From Comamonadaceae bacterium (GTDB taxonomy: Bacteria; Pseudomonadota; Gammaproteobacteria; Burkholderiales; Burkholderiaceae_C), in NCBI GenBank assembly GCA_947454955.1, contig CANGLW010000009.1, positions 29,229 through 93,228 on the forward strand: DNA of 64,000 bases, given 5' to 3'. A program made the position numbers and the translations under genes. The notes under the pieces are model-generated. The model was not told the DNA's origin, searched no databases, and was given only the letters and a program-made list of their open reading frames with translations. Below are positions 55,196 to 64,000 of this stretch, piece after piece (positions within the stretch are counted from its first letter, which is position 1; each line of letters opens with the position of its first letter).

Positions 55196-55272
55196 GATCA
55201 TCAAGATCTTCTCGGTGGCCGAGCGTCACTGTGCCAATTTGGCACCTTATAAAGCGTGGGTGGTTGAAGTGA
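55196..55272 (+). repeat. corA 3'-end repeat, copy 4 (internally deleted)
   Basis: 55196-55220 identical to corA 52373-52397 (25/25); 55252-55272 matches corA 52545-52565 with 2 synonymous changes; 31-bp unrelated filler with GTGCCAATTTGGCAC palindrome between. Confidence 0.9.
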
Positions 55273-55383
55273 TGGCAAACCTATCTGCCATTTAGCGAAA
55301 CCTCCAACGCCCAGTAACACTTAAGTAGGAGGTGCACATCTTTTATAGTTGCTTGATATTTCTCAAGCATCAATGGTGTGTTC

Positions 55384-57243
55384 ATGCCTTACAAGCCCAG
55401 CGCCCTGAGACTGTTCCTGTCCCTTATTGCGTCGCTTCTATTGGGTGCTCATGTCACTGCATATACGCAAGACTCGGTGATCCGGCGTTCACCGCGGGTC
55501 GATCGGCCTGAAGACCCGATGAATGCGGCTGTGATTGTCAAATACAAATCACATGGCGCTTGGTCTCAGCCTCGAGCTGGTCAAAACGACAAACCCCAAC
55601 CACGGCACGCCGAAAAAATCAACCGAGTGCTCAGACTCAACACACAAGATGGCAGGGTTTTAGACACCCACATGCAGTCTTTGAAAGCCAAAGGACTGAG
55701 CTCCTCCAACCTGGCAGAGCGCTTGCGTCAATTGCCAGATGTCGAATGGGTAGAGGTTGACGAGATTAACCATATCCAAGCCGCACCCAATGACCCTTAC
55801 CTAGCAGACCAACTTCAACAAGTCACACCCGTCGTTGGGCAATGGTATTTGAGAGCCCCCACAAGTAATGTCCCTTCAGCCATCAACGCTGCGGGGGCAT
55901 GGGACATCACCACGGGCAACCGCAATGTCGTTGTGGCTGTGCTGGATACAGGCGTAAGACCAGATCATCCTGATCTGCAAGGCAAATTGGTTTCCGGGTT
56001 CGATTTTGTTGCAGATCCTTTCATGGGGAACGATCACAACGGTCGTGACAGCAACCCCACTGACCCTGGCGACTGGACCACCAACAACATGTGTACGCCG
56101 GGCGAACCCGGTGAACACAGTTCATGGCACGGCACACAAGTGGCCGGCCTCATTGGTGCTGCCACCAACAATGCCCTAGGCATCGCAGGTGTAGGCTACA
56201 ACGTGCGTGTTCAGCCTATCCGCGTTTTAGGGCGTTGCGGCGGCCTCACATCCGACATCATTGCAGGCATGCTCTGGGCTGCTGGCCTAAGCGACGATGT
56301 GGGCACCACCAGCAGCATCATTCGGCCTAACCATCATCCATCCAGAATTCTTAATCTCAGTTTAGGTGGCAGTGGCAGTTGCTCAAATGCATACAGGGCT
56401 GCCATCCAAAGACTGACAGACGCGCAAGTTGCTGTTGTCGTTGCAGCTGGCAATGCGTCAACATCTGTGAGTAAACCTGGCAATTGCCCCGGGGTGATTA
56501 CAGTTGCAGGACTCAGACACTCAGGCACCAAAGCCGGTTTCTCCAGCCTCGGGTCGCAAGTCAGCATCTCTGCGCCCGGTGGTAACTGCGTCAACACCAA
56601 CCCTGCTGACCCTTGCCTGTACCCCATCATGTCAACCTTTAACTGGGGCGAAACAAAGGCCGGCTCTAACGGCTACAGCGACAGCTATTTACGTCCCAGC
56701 ATGGGAACAAGTTTTGCTACACCTTTGGTAGCAGGTACTGTTGGCCTGATGGTGTCTCTTCAACCCAATCTGAGTTTGGACAACATCAAAGATGCCTTGA
56801 AGAATAGTGCCACACCATTCCCAACCTCCGAGCCTGGGAACGACTTGCCTTCTTGTGTAAGACCAAGCTACCAAGTGCCCTACCAGTATGGCTGTATTTG
56901 CAACTCATCTACCTGCGGCGCAGGCATGCTCAACACAGAAGCTGCGGTGGCGGCGATCGCCCCTCCCTTTGTTCATATCACGCCTTCATCACTGATCGGT
57001 CAAGTGGGTGGCCATATTATTTTGAATTCAACTGGCACAACAGCAAGAGGTGGGCGAACTATCAACGCTTATGCATGGTCTATTGTTCATGGGCAGGGCT
57101 TGGCAGCGTTTGTCGGCGTTACCAATGGCAACTTGGCTACTCTGAACCTCAAGCACAAAGGCAACGTGGTGCTGCAGCTCAGTGTGACCGACTCTCAAAA
57201 TTACACTGCGACTGAACGCGTGACGCTCACCATCACAAAATAA
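55384..57243 (+). CDS. Secreted S8 (subtilisin-like) serine peptidase with C-terminal Ig/PKD-like domain
   Basis: Catalytic VLDTGVRPDHPD, HGTQVAGLIGA, GTSFATPLVAG; signal peptide; alternative start 55378. Confidence 0.93.
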   Translation: MPYKPSALRLFLSLIASLLLGAHVTAYTQDSVIRRSPRVDRPEDPMNAAVIVKYKSHGAWSQPRAGQNDKPQPRHAEKINRVLRLNTQDGRVLDTHMQSLKAKGLSSSNLAERLRQLPDVEWVEVDEINHIQAAPNDPYLADQLQQVTPVVGQWYLRAPTSNVPSAINAAGAWDITTGNRNVVVAVLDTGVRPDHPDLQGKLVSGFDFVADPFMGNDHNGRDSNPTDPGDWTTNNMCTPGEPGEHSSWHGTQVAGLIGAATNNALGIAGVGYNVRVQPIRVLGRCGGLTSDIIAGMLWAAGLSDDVGTTSSIIRPNHHPSRILNLSLGGSGSCSNAYRAAIQRLTDAQVAVVVAAGNASTSVSKPGNCPGVITVAGLRHSGTKAGFSSLGSQVSISAPGGNCVNTNPADPCLYPIMSTFNWGETKAGSNGYSDSYLRPSMGTSFATPLVAGTVGLMVSLQPNLSLDNIKDALKNSATPFPTSEPGNDLPSCVRPSYQVPYQYGCICNSSTCGAGMLNTEAAVAAIAPPFVHITPSSLIGQVGGHIILNSTGTTARGGRTINAYAWSIVHGQGLAAFVGVTNGNLATLNLKHKGNVVLQLSVTDSQNYTATERVTLTITK

Positions 57244-57252
57244 TTGATGGCT

Positions 57253-57924
57253 TTAAGCTCCCTGCGGCTTGGAGACACAACGCATTAGACCGATCACCAT
57301 GTCTTCTACCGCTTGAGTACCCGCATGCGCCACAAACTCAGGTGACAAAGGTGGCTCGTAAGCGCTGTCAACACCCGTCATGTTGGCAAGTTTCCCCGCC
57401 CTGGCCATTCGGTACAAACCTTTAGGGTCGCGCTGCTCACAAATGGCAAGCGGGGTGTCCACATGCACCTCCACAAAATCATCTGGTCCCACCAAGTTGC
57501 GGGCCATATCACGTTCGCGTCTGAACGGCGAAATGAAAGCAGTGATGACCACCAACCCAGCGTCCAGCATCAGACGACTCACCTCTGCAACACGGCGTAT
57601 GTTTTCAGAGCGATCTGCGTCGGAAAATCCCAAGTCTTTGTTCAGCCCAAGGCGTACGTTGTCCCCATCCAAAATATAGGTGCGGAATCCACGGGCGTGT
57701 AGCGCCACCTCCAAGGCATTGGCTAAAGTGGATTTACCCGCCCCAGATAGTCCGGTGAACCAGAACACCTTGCCTGGGTGGCCATTTAAACGTTCACGGT
57801 CTGCGCGCCCCACGCTTGTACTTTGTGCATACAGAAAATTCGGAGATTTGTCAGAAGCGTTCTTCATCAAAGCGTCCTTCAGGTTCTCAATTTTTCCACC
57901 CAAGCCATTTGCGCTGGCAGGCAT
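57253..57924 (-). CDS. cysC: Adenylylsulfate (APS) kinase
   Basis: [59 protein letters not shown]; alternative start 57870. Confidence 0.95.
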   Translation of the reverse strand: MPASANGLGGKIENLKDALMKNASDKSPNFLYAQSTSVGRADRERLNGHPGKVFWFTGLSGAGKSTLANALEVALHARGFRTYILDGDNVRLGLNKDLGFSDADRSENIRRVAEVSRLMLDAGLVVITAFISPFRRERDMARNLVGPDDFVEVHVDTPLAICEQRDPKGLYRMARAGKLANMTGVDSAYEPPLSPEFVAHAGTQAVEDMVIGLMRCVSKPQGA

Positions 57925-59135
57925 ACGGTCTGAAGGTCATAGTTGGCGACAGCGTGCGCGCGTGCCGTTTTGCCGTAGCGAATGGCGCGGTGCGTGTCTT
58001 CAAGCAAACCACTAATTTCTATTGCCAGCCGATTCGCATCAAAGAAGTCAACCAAGCGCCCCGTCACGTCATCGGTGATGACCTCTCTCACGGGCGCTGT
58101 GTCACTGGCCACAATGGCGCAACCACTGCTCATAGCCTCCAGCAAGCTCCAAGACAGCACGAAGGGGTACGTCAAATACACATGCACACGTGACAACTGC
58201 AACAAAGCCAAGAACTGCGGGTAAGGAATGTTCCCTAAAAAGTGCACCCGCGCCCAGTCAGCATCCGGAATTTGTGGCCTCACCTCATCCACAAAAATTT
58301 GATGCCAAGAGCGGTTGCCATATTTATTTTCGTCAGGCTTGGCACCGTAACTCACGCTTGTGCCACCCACCAACAATACCCTGGCCTTTGGCCGAGCCTT
58401 GAGCAACTTCGGCAAGGCACGCATGAAGACGTGGTAGCCGCGATGAGGTTCCAAGTTACGGTTGACAAAAGTCACCACCTCGTCAGAGCGCGTAAGGTCC
58501 ACGTTCTGCCCTGATACTGTGCTGATACTTATCGACACAGAATCATTTGGGCGAATGGTTTGGGTGTCTATGCCATCGTGGATGACCGATATGCGGTCTC
58601 GAAAGGAATGCATGAACGTGTCCGCCTGAAAGCGCGTGGGCGAAACACCTGCATCTGCCACATCAAAGTGCAAAAAATTGTTCAAGTTCTTCAGCCGAAG
58701 CCTGCACACATCTGCCAGATCAACATGGGAGAACTCCAAATCAAACCCAACGTCCAATCCAACGGGCTGGTAAAAGAACTCGCAGTAGATGCCCATTCGG
58801 GTGGTTGGCCACACATCTTTGATGAACAAGGACTCACCCCAACCGGGGTGTGCAATCACCACATCGGGCGTATAGCCCTGAGCTTTGAGCTGCAGGGCTG
58901 CGCGAAAGCAGGCCTCTGCACGTATGGTTTTAGACTCAAAGTCACGCACCCACGGGTGTACGCCTGGTGTGCTGCCTTGTGCGGGCTGGTAAGACACCAC
59001 CCATACACCTTGCCAATCAAATGGGGCTTGGTTACCAACACGAAACGCGGTCACCTCATGCCCTTCACGCACCAAAGCCGGGGCCAGATGCTTGAACTGC
59101 CCTGGAAACTCCTGGTGAATGAAGAGAATTTTCAC
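57879..59135 (-). CDS. Glycosyltransferase family 4-like protein
   Basis: N-terminal [29 protein letters not shown]-terminal [26 protein letters not shown]. Confidence 0.9.
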   Translation of the reverse strand: MKILFIHQEFPGQFKHLAPALVREGHEVTAFRVGNQAPFDWQGVWVVSYQPAQGSTPGVHPWVRDFESKTIRAEACFRAALQLKAQGYTPDVVIAHPGWGESLFIKDVWPTTRMGIYCEFFYQPVGLDVGFDLEFSHVDLADVCRLRLKNLNNFLHFDVADAGVSPTRFQADTFMHSFRDRISVIHDGIDTQTIRPNDSVSISISTVSGQNVDLTRSDEVVTFVNRNLEPHRGYHVFMRALPKLLKARPKARVLLVGGTSVSYGAKPDENKYGNRSWHQIFVDEVRPQIPDADWARVHFLGNIPYPQFLALLQLSRVHVYLTYPFVLSWSLLEAMSSGCAIVASDTAPVREVITDDVTGRLVDFFDANRLAIEISGLLEDTHRAIRYGKTARAHAVANYDLQTVCLPAQMAWVEKLRT

Positions 59136-59183
59136 AAGTGAAAACGCATGGTGAACAACGTCCTCAGCACGCCATGCTTAAAG

Positions 59184-60257
59184 TTAAATATGCGGAAACT
59201 GCTCTGCTGAACCCAACCAAGCCATCAGCTTAGCATCTGCAGAGATGACTTCTCTCACCCATGCTGAGGCGGACGTCATCAGGGCCTGGTTGTCTTGCTT
59301 GAACTTGTCTAATACGCGAATGCGCTCGTCGTTGGTGAAGTCCACCGCCTTGTTGGCTTTGGAATATTTAGCCAACACACCAGAATCAGACAGCAAACTG
59401 TCGGTCTGATCGTCCCAGTCCAAGGCCAAATGCTTGGCTAAATCTCGTGCTTGGGCCTGCGGGTCTTGCATGAAGTCGTCAAAGTTCAGCCACTTCAATT
59501 GAACGCCAGGCTGATTGCACACCTGCCGAATTGTCAATATCTCGCACAGCCAAGACATGGCAGCAATTTGCCCCCAGTTCATGCTGTAAAGCGCCCGGTC
59601 AAAACCAGGTAAAAGCTTCTGCAAGCGCTTCATGCGAGATTGCGCGTTAGACCGCAAATCTTGCAAGCCACCATTACCCTTGAGGGTGTTAGCCACAAAG
59701 TTTTCTAAAGGTACATGCACCCCCACGACCTGCATAGGCTGCACAGCACCTTTGGTAAAAAAGTGTTCTGCCAATGGGTTCACCCAGCTGGTGCACTTCA
59801 CCACCACACGCGTACGGTCACCCAAAGGTCGGCCCAGGTTGCTGAGGGCAAAGTCAGTCAGCGCATCAAATGCTTTAGGCGATTGCCATGCACTGTGGGT
59901 GCCCTGATCTTGAAGATTCTGTGCCAAAAAACGCAGTGGCACAGGCTCACGCAAAGACAAGCAGGTGGGGGATACGCCAGCCACACGTGACAACAGGGTT
60001 GAGCCCACATGGCTGATATGCAAAATGAACCGATGGGGCGCAGGCGGTGGTTTTGCAGCCCAAGGCTCTGAAGTGGCTATCGCTTGGATACGCGTTTTGA
60101 ATTTTTTGCCTGAGGGCGGCAAAACAATGCGGTTATCCAAGAATGGGGACGACGCAAACGAAGCCTCATCCATCTCGGTGTAGCTGGCTGTAGTACCGTC
60201 CATGCTGGCAAGGTACCAGCGCTGTGACGCCATCAGTTCTTGAACAGCAATTTTCAT
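59184..60257 (-). CDS. Sulfotransferase-like P-loop protein
   Basis: HRFILHISHVGSTLLSRVAG resembles 5'-PSB loop; WLNFDDFMQDPQAQARDLAKHL resembles sulfotransferase C-terminal region. Confidence 0.7.
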   Translation of the reverse strand: MKIAVQELMASQRWYLASMDGTTASYTEMDEASFASSPFLDNRIVLPPSGKKFKTRIQAIATSEPWAAKPPPAPHRFILHISHVGSTLLSRVAGVSPTCLSLREPVPLRFLAQNLQDQGTHSAWQSPKAFDALTDFALSNLGRPLGDRTRVVVKCTSWVNPLAEHFFTKGAVQPMQVVGVHVPLENFVANTLKGNGGLQDLRSNAQSRMKRLQKLLPGFDRALYSMNWGQIAAMSWLCEILTIRQVCNQPGVQLKWLNFDDFMQDPQAQARDLAKHLALDWDDQTDSLLSDSGVLAKYSKANKAVDFTNDERIRVLDKFKQDNQALMTSASAWVREVISADAKLMAWLGSAEQFPHI

Positions 60258-60865
60258 GCGCCACCTGCCACGGCATTCATGGCGATAGAAATGCGATCGA
60301 ACTCGCCGTCGTGGCTCTCAACAAAATGTTCAAGCCAGTTCGGAAAAATAAGCAGCGTTCCTTCAGTCGGTTTGATCTTAAAGTCTTTCGGTGTATTGAT
60401 GCCCTTACCGGGGAAACCCGTCAAAACAGCACCCGCACGGGGGTCTCGAAAAACAATTTCACCCGATCCCTCTGGCGCTTTGAGGTAGAAGCATCCCGAC
60501 AAAAGCGTGTTGGCATGGATGTGGGCCACATTGAAACCACCCTTCTCCTGGATGTTTGCCCAAGCATCCAACCGGAACTTGAAATTGGTCATGGGCTGCA
60601 TCAACTTGAAAACCTCCTTGAACGCAGATCGGCAAGCGACGGCCAAGGGCTTGAACGCTGCGTCAGTAAAAAGGTTTCTGTCGCTGTGCCAGCCGCCACG
60701 GATGGAATATTGAGGCTTGTTAGGGTCTTGCTCTCTCTTTTTGTAAAGAGCGTCCATCCATTCGGCTTGAAGCTCAGAAAGCTGGCTCAACTCAAACGAC
60801 CAGACTCTTGTAGGCCAAAGGTCATGGACCTTGACATTGATTTTGGGCTGCTCGTCCTTAGACAT
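60254..60865 (-). CDS. 2OG-Fe(II) oxygenase-like protein (2OG-FeII_Oxy_5/TIGR02466-like)
   Basis: NVAHIHANTLLSGCFYLKAPEGSGEIVFRDPR and LLIFPNWLEHFVESHDGEFDRISIAMN; ATGA overlap with 59184-60257. Confidence 0.85.
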   Translation of the reverse strand: MSKDEQPKINVKVHDLWPTRVWSFELSQLSELQAEWMDALYKKREQDPNKPQYSIRGGWHSDRNLFTDAAFKPLAVACRSAFKEVFKLMQPMTNFKFRLDAWANIQEKGGFNVAHIHANTLLSGCFYLKAPEGSGEIVFRDPRAGAVLTGFPGKGINTPKDFKIKPTEGTLLIFPNWLEHFVESHDGEFDRISIAMNAVAGGA

Positions 60866-60991
60866 TGATATCTTTCATATGCTCTTGTTTAGATGCCAAG
60901 CAGATCCAACACAAAATTAAACGGAAACCTTGTCACCCGATCACTCATTACATAGCCAGTTGCGCCATAGGTGTATTGCCTGTCCACATCA

Positions 60992-61025
60992 CAGCCACTC
61001 CCCGATCTCAGGCGGGAAGTGGCTG
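60992..61025 (-). terminator. Hairpin downstream of RTX-like gene
   Basis: CAGCCACTCCCCG...CGGGAAGTGGCTG 13-bp stem with one mismatch; no T-run. Confidence 0.45.
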
Positions 61026-61042
61026 GGTGTAGCATCGGTCGA

Positions 61043-63994
61043 TCAGGTGATAAACACCTTGCTTTGAGCATCTTCGAACGACACGCCCGAGATCGAAGTG
61101 ACGCCAGAAAGCTGAATCAGCACATCGTCCGAAGTTACGCCCGCATTGGCGTCTGAAATGAACATGTAGTAATTCCCCGTGCCACCCACCTTGAAGAACG
61201 CAAAGGCACCTTCCTCGGAACCAATTCGCGTAGAAACGTCGCTGAGCGCATCAGATAAGTTACCGCCTGAGCCTGCGGCAAAGGTGGCAATGCCCGTTGT
61301 CTGGTGGATACTTGCGGAATTGGTAGATGCAGCAAGAGAAGTTCCCCCAATATGCAGTCCGCTCATTCCATCTAAGGCCATTGCATCCCCATCCCCAGAG
61401 CTACTGGCCCCTTTGGTGAACGACTTAATCACATCAAAACCAGTATATGAATTACCAGTCTGAGTCAGCTCCGAGTCCCCCAAGGTGAACCGGAAGACGT
61501 CCTTTCCGGATCCACCCGTCAGGGTATCAGCACCAAGGCCACCTTTAAGAGTGTCGCCACCTGCACCCGCGGTTATGGAATCTGCATAGTCAGAACCCGT
61601 CAAGGATGCCGCTGCTCCACTGTTGCTAACGGTGTAGCCTTTGGTGCCGACAGATGCATGCAAGTCAACCCAATAACCATTGGCAGCAATGGTGGCAGTG
61701 CCACTGTTAGAGGTGCTTGCACCAGCAGTCCAGTTACTCGACAAAGTGACAGAAGCCGTTGCACCGATTGATACCTGCAGTACATCAACTTCGCCTATCT
61801 GTTGCACGGTATCGGTACCAAAGCCCACAATGAAAGTATCCTCACCGCCACCGCCAATCAAGGTGTCGTTCCCCAAACCACCGTGCAAAGTATCGCCATA
61901 GGTACCGGCTGCGAGAGAGTCATTGCCTTTGGAGCCAACAATATTTGCTGAACCGTCAGTGTTGGTGACAGACACATGGAAGGCGCTGATATCGGACAGA
62001 TCTAAATCATAGCCATGGACATCGATGGCTGTCGTACCTGAGACCAACTGGGTCGACGAGGATGCCGTCCAATTAGCCACCAGAGCAGCCGACACGGTTC
62101 CACCAAAGTTCTGCAGATCGTCAGCGCCACTACCCAAATCAGTAACCGACACGGTGCCGCTAAGCACTGAGAATAAGTCGGAACCGCCTCCACCGGAGAC
62201 ACTTGCCGGCCCCGTTAAGAGCAAAGTATCGTCTCCAGATCCAGTTGCGATGTTGAGAGTTTGTGTGTTTCCGTCCTGTCGAGTCACGGTAACCGCCAAA
62301 TTGGCGGTGCTGCCAGACGCTTCAAGGCCACCGTTGACATAAACTGTTGCAGCAGTGGATGTCAGGCCGAGGGTCAATGTCTTGTCTTTGGCCATGCCGC
62401 CCGCGTTAACAACCACATCACCTGAGTAACCACCATTAACGGTGGTTGCATTGCTACCTGTCAAGATTGACACATTCGTAGATTGATCGGATGCCAGCTG
62501 AACAATCAGTTGTGACAAAAGTTCGTTCTTCTCATTGGTTTGAGACGCATCCAAGGTGCCTGACAAACTATCCACATTCACCGTATCACTCGACTCACCG
62601 CCAGACAAACCCAAGGTGCTGGCAATATCCAAAGTGTCAGCGTGAACCGTCAAATCACCAGCAGCGGCATTGATGTCGATTGACAACGAGTCAGTTGAGG
62701 TGGTGACGTCGGTGGCACCGGTGTTGGTCGCCGTTAAAACCAAGTTGGCTTTGAGCCCGTCAACCGTCTTGTTGCCGCCTCCCCCGATCGCCAGCACATC
62801 GCCGTTACCCGCGTCACCGCCGTGTACAGTGATTTCGGTGGATGAGCTGATGGTGTGATTGCCCGCAGCCAGGGTGACTGTCAAATCCCCGGTGAAAGGG
62901 TCGGACGTATTGTCAAAATCCCCACCAAGGTTGGTGACAACAATGGCACCGTCGGAGCCATGTGTCGTCAGGGTAGACCCCTCGGCCATGGCAGCTGCAT
63001 CCACATCAACTTGCCCAGCAGCATCCAAGGTGACACTGGTGTCGCCAGTGCCCGTGGTAATGCTCAGAGCATTATGTGCCGTGACATTGATCTCACCTGT
63101 GCCGCTCAGCACGATGGCATCTACAGTGGTGTAGTCGCCACTGTCTACATTGAGCACGCCATCGCCCGAGTTTGTGATGCTCACGCTGTCTTCACCAGGA
63201 GACCCTGCCAATGTCACAGAAACGGTTCCTGCGGCACTGTCAAGCAGGTTAGCGCCAAGCGCTGTAACGTTGAAGTCACCTTCACCGGCCAATGTCAAAG
63301 TGCCTGCAGTATCCATCTCAGCGGCATTGACCGTCACGGTCGCCGAGCTGCTATCAGCAGTAATGCTGACATCGGCAACACCCGTGGCAAGGCTCATCGA
63401 TGAATGCACGGTGAGACTGATAGCAGATGTGCCGGCCAGAAGAATCTCGTCGTCTTGATTGAAAGTGCCAGCATCAAGATAGAGCGTGTCAGACCCCTCA
63501 TTGGTAATTGTCACGCTATCCAATCCATCGCTACCAGCCAAAGTCGCGTGCACTGTACCTGCGGAGAAGTTAAAGAGGTCCGCACCCAGGTCGACCACAT
63601 TGAAATCTGCGCTACCTTCCAAAGTCAATGAGCTCGGAGCTGAAAGCGCACCGGCATTGACCGTCACCGTATCGCTGCCTTCGCCATCAAAGAGGGTGGT
63701 GTTACCAGCGCCTGTTGTGACTTCCTCGATTCCTGAGATGGTGATGTAGACAGAGCCAGTGTCCTGCAGCGTGAGGCTGTCGTGGCCGCTACCGCCATAA
63801 ACCGTCTCCACGCCAGATACGAAGATGGTGTTGTTTTCACCACCCTCCACCATCACCGTGTCAGAGTCTTCACCACCAACAACCGTGGCGTTGATCACGC
63901 TCTCGTTGTCGGTGTACAGGTTCACGCTGTGCTCGCCTGTGCCAAACGTCACATCGGCTGTGACGTTGCCGCCTTCGTGGGCGTTGAGGTCCAC
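61043..63994 (-). CDS. Large repetitive RTX-like secreted/surface protein (C-terminal part; continues past window end)
   Basis: GTYGDTLHGGLGNDTLIGGGGEDTF and GAGGDTLKGGLGADTLTGGSGKDVF RTX nonapeptides, C-terminal secretion-type end, ~110-aa internal repeats. Confidence 0.88.
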   Translation of the reverse strand: MDLNAHEGGNVTADVTFGTGEHSVNLYTDNESVINATVVGGEDSDTVMVEGGENNTIFVSGVETVYGGSGHDSLTLQDTGSVYITISGIEEVTTGAGNTTLFDGEGSDTVTVNAGALSAPSSLTLEGSADFNVVDLGADLFNFSAGTVHATLAGSDGLDSVTITNEGSDTLYLDAGTFNQDDEILLAGTSAISLTVHSSMSLATGVADVSITADSSSATVTVNAAEMDTAGTLTLAGEGDFNVTALGANLLDSAAGTVSVTLAGSPGEDSVSITNSGDGVLNVDSGDYTTVDAIVLSGTGEINVTAHNALSITTGTGDTSVTLDAAGQVDVDAAAMAEGSTLTTHGSDGAIVVTNLGGDFDNTSDPFTGDLTVTLAAGNHTISSSTEITVHGGDAGNGDVLAIGGGGNKTVDGLKANLVLTATNTGATDVTTSTDSLSIDINAAAGDLTVHADTLDIASTLGLSGGESSDTVNVDSLSGTLDASQTNEKNELLSQLIVQLASDQSTNVSILTGSNATTVNGGYSGDVVVNAGGMAKDKTLTLGLTSTAATVYVNGGLEASGSTANLAVTVTRQDGNTQTLNIATGSGDDTLLLTGPASVSGGGGSDLFSVLSGTVSVTDLGSGADDLQNFGGTVSAALVANWTASSSTQLVSGTTAIDVHGYDLDLSDISAFHVSVTNTDGSANIVGSKGNDSLAAGTYGDTLHGGLGNDTLIGGGGEDTFIVGFGTDTVQQIGEVDVLQVSIGATASVTLSSNWTAGASTSNSGTATIAANGYWVDLHASVGTKGYTVSNSGAAASLTGSDYADSITAGAGGDTLKGGLGADTLTGGSGKDVFRFTLGDSELTQTGNSYTGFDVIKSFTKGASSSGDGDAMALDGMSGLHIGGTSLAASTNSASIHQTTGIATFAAGSGGNLSDALSDVSTRIGSEEGAFAFFKVGGTGNYYMFISDANAGVTSDDVLIQLSGVTSISGVSFEDAQSKVFIT

Positions 63995-64000
63995 ATGGCC

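Noticed and set aside
52410-55272. CRISPR array or integron attC array
   Set aside because: Repeats are 130-156 bp, coding-derived and separated by ~0.7-0.9 kb TA operons; no cas genes, no integron integrase and no attC-like folded sites seen.
52410-55272. Classic prophage/ICE at a tRNA gene
   Set aside because: No tRNA, integrase or phage genes recognised in the interval; the repeated sequence is corA coding sequence.
60889-61071. 60-aa minus-strand ORF between the oxygenase and RTX-like gene
   Set aside because: Overlaps the RTX stop region and the hairpin at 60992-61025; no recognisable features.

Overview
The window is a GC-rich betaproteobacterial chromosome segment. Gene content and order (rsmI/yraN/gmhA/BON, leuS-lptE-holA-proA, bamE/fur, hprK-ptsN-hpf, an FNR-linked ccoNOQP cluster, Bug-type binding proteins) look like Burkholderiales/Comamonadaceae. 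About 0-52.5 kb is mostly ordinary core genome: pilT end, argS, an acyl-CoA catabolic cluster, malate synthase G, hemN/fnr, the cbb3 oxidase operon, glutathione synthesis genes, kup, leuS, dapB, fur, hprK, corA. About 52.5-64 kb is accessory. Its most unusual feature is an array at the 3' end of corA. Three different toxin-antitoxin (TA) modules follow corA. Each is followed by another copy of the corA 3' end (156 bp, 132 bp, and one internally deleted copy), and the homology in every copy stops at the corA stop codon. Nearly all differences between the copies are synonymous, so they look like pieces of real corA alleles from other lineages rather than decayed duplicates. No integrase is visible. 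I read this as an undescribed corA-3'-end cassette system for serial TA capture. A strongly structured candidate leader RNA lies just upstream of corA. Further downstream are a secreted subtilase and a minus-strand gene set: a large repetitive RTX-like protein (truncated by the window), a 2OG-Fe(II) oxygenase, a sulfotransferase-like protein, a glycosyltransferase and an APS kinase. That set suggests a surface-protein or glycan modification (sulfation) pathway. All calls come from reading the sequence and translations; no database search was run.
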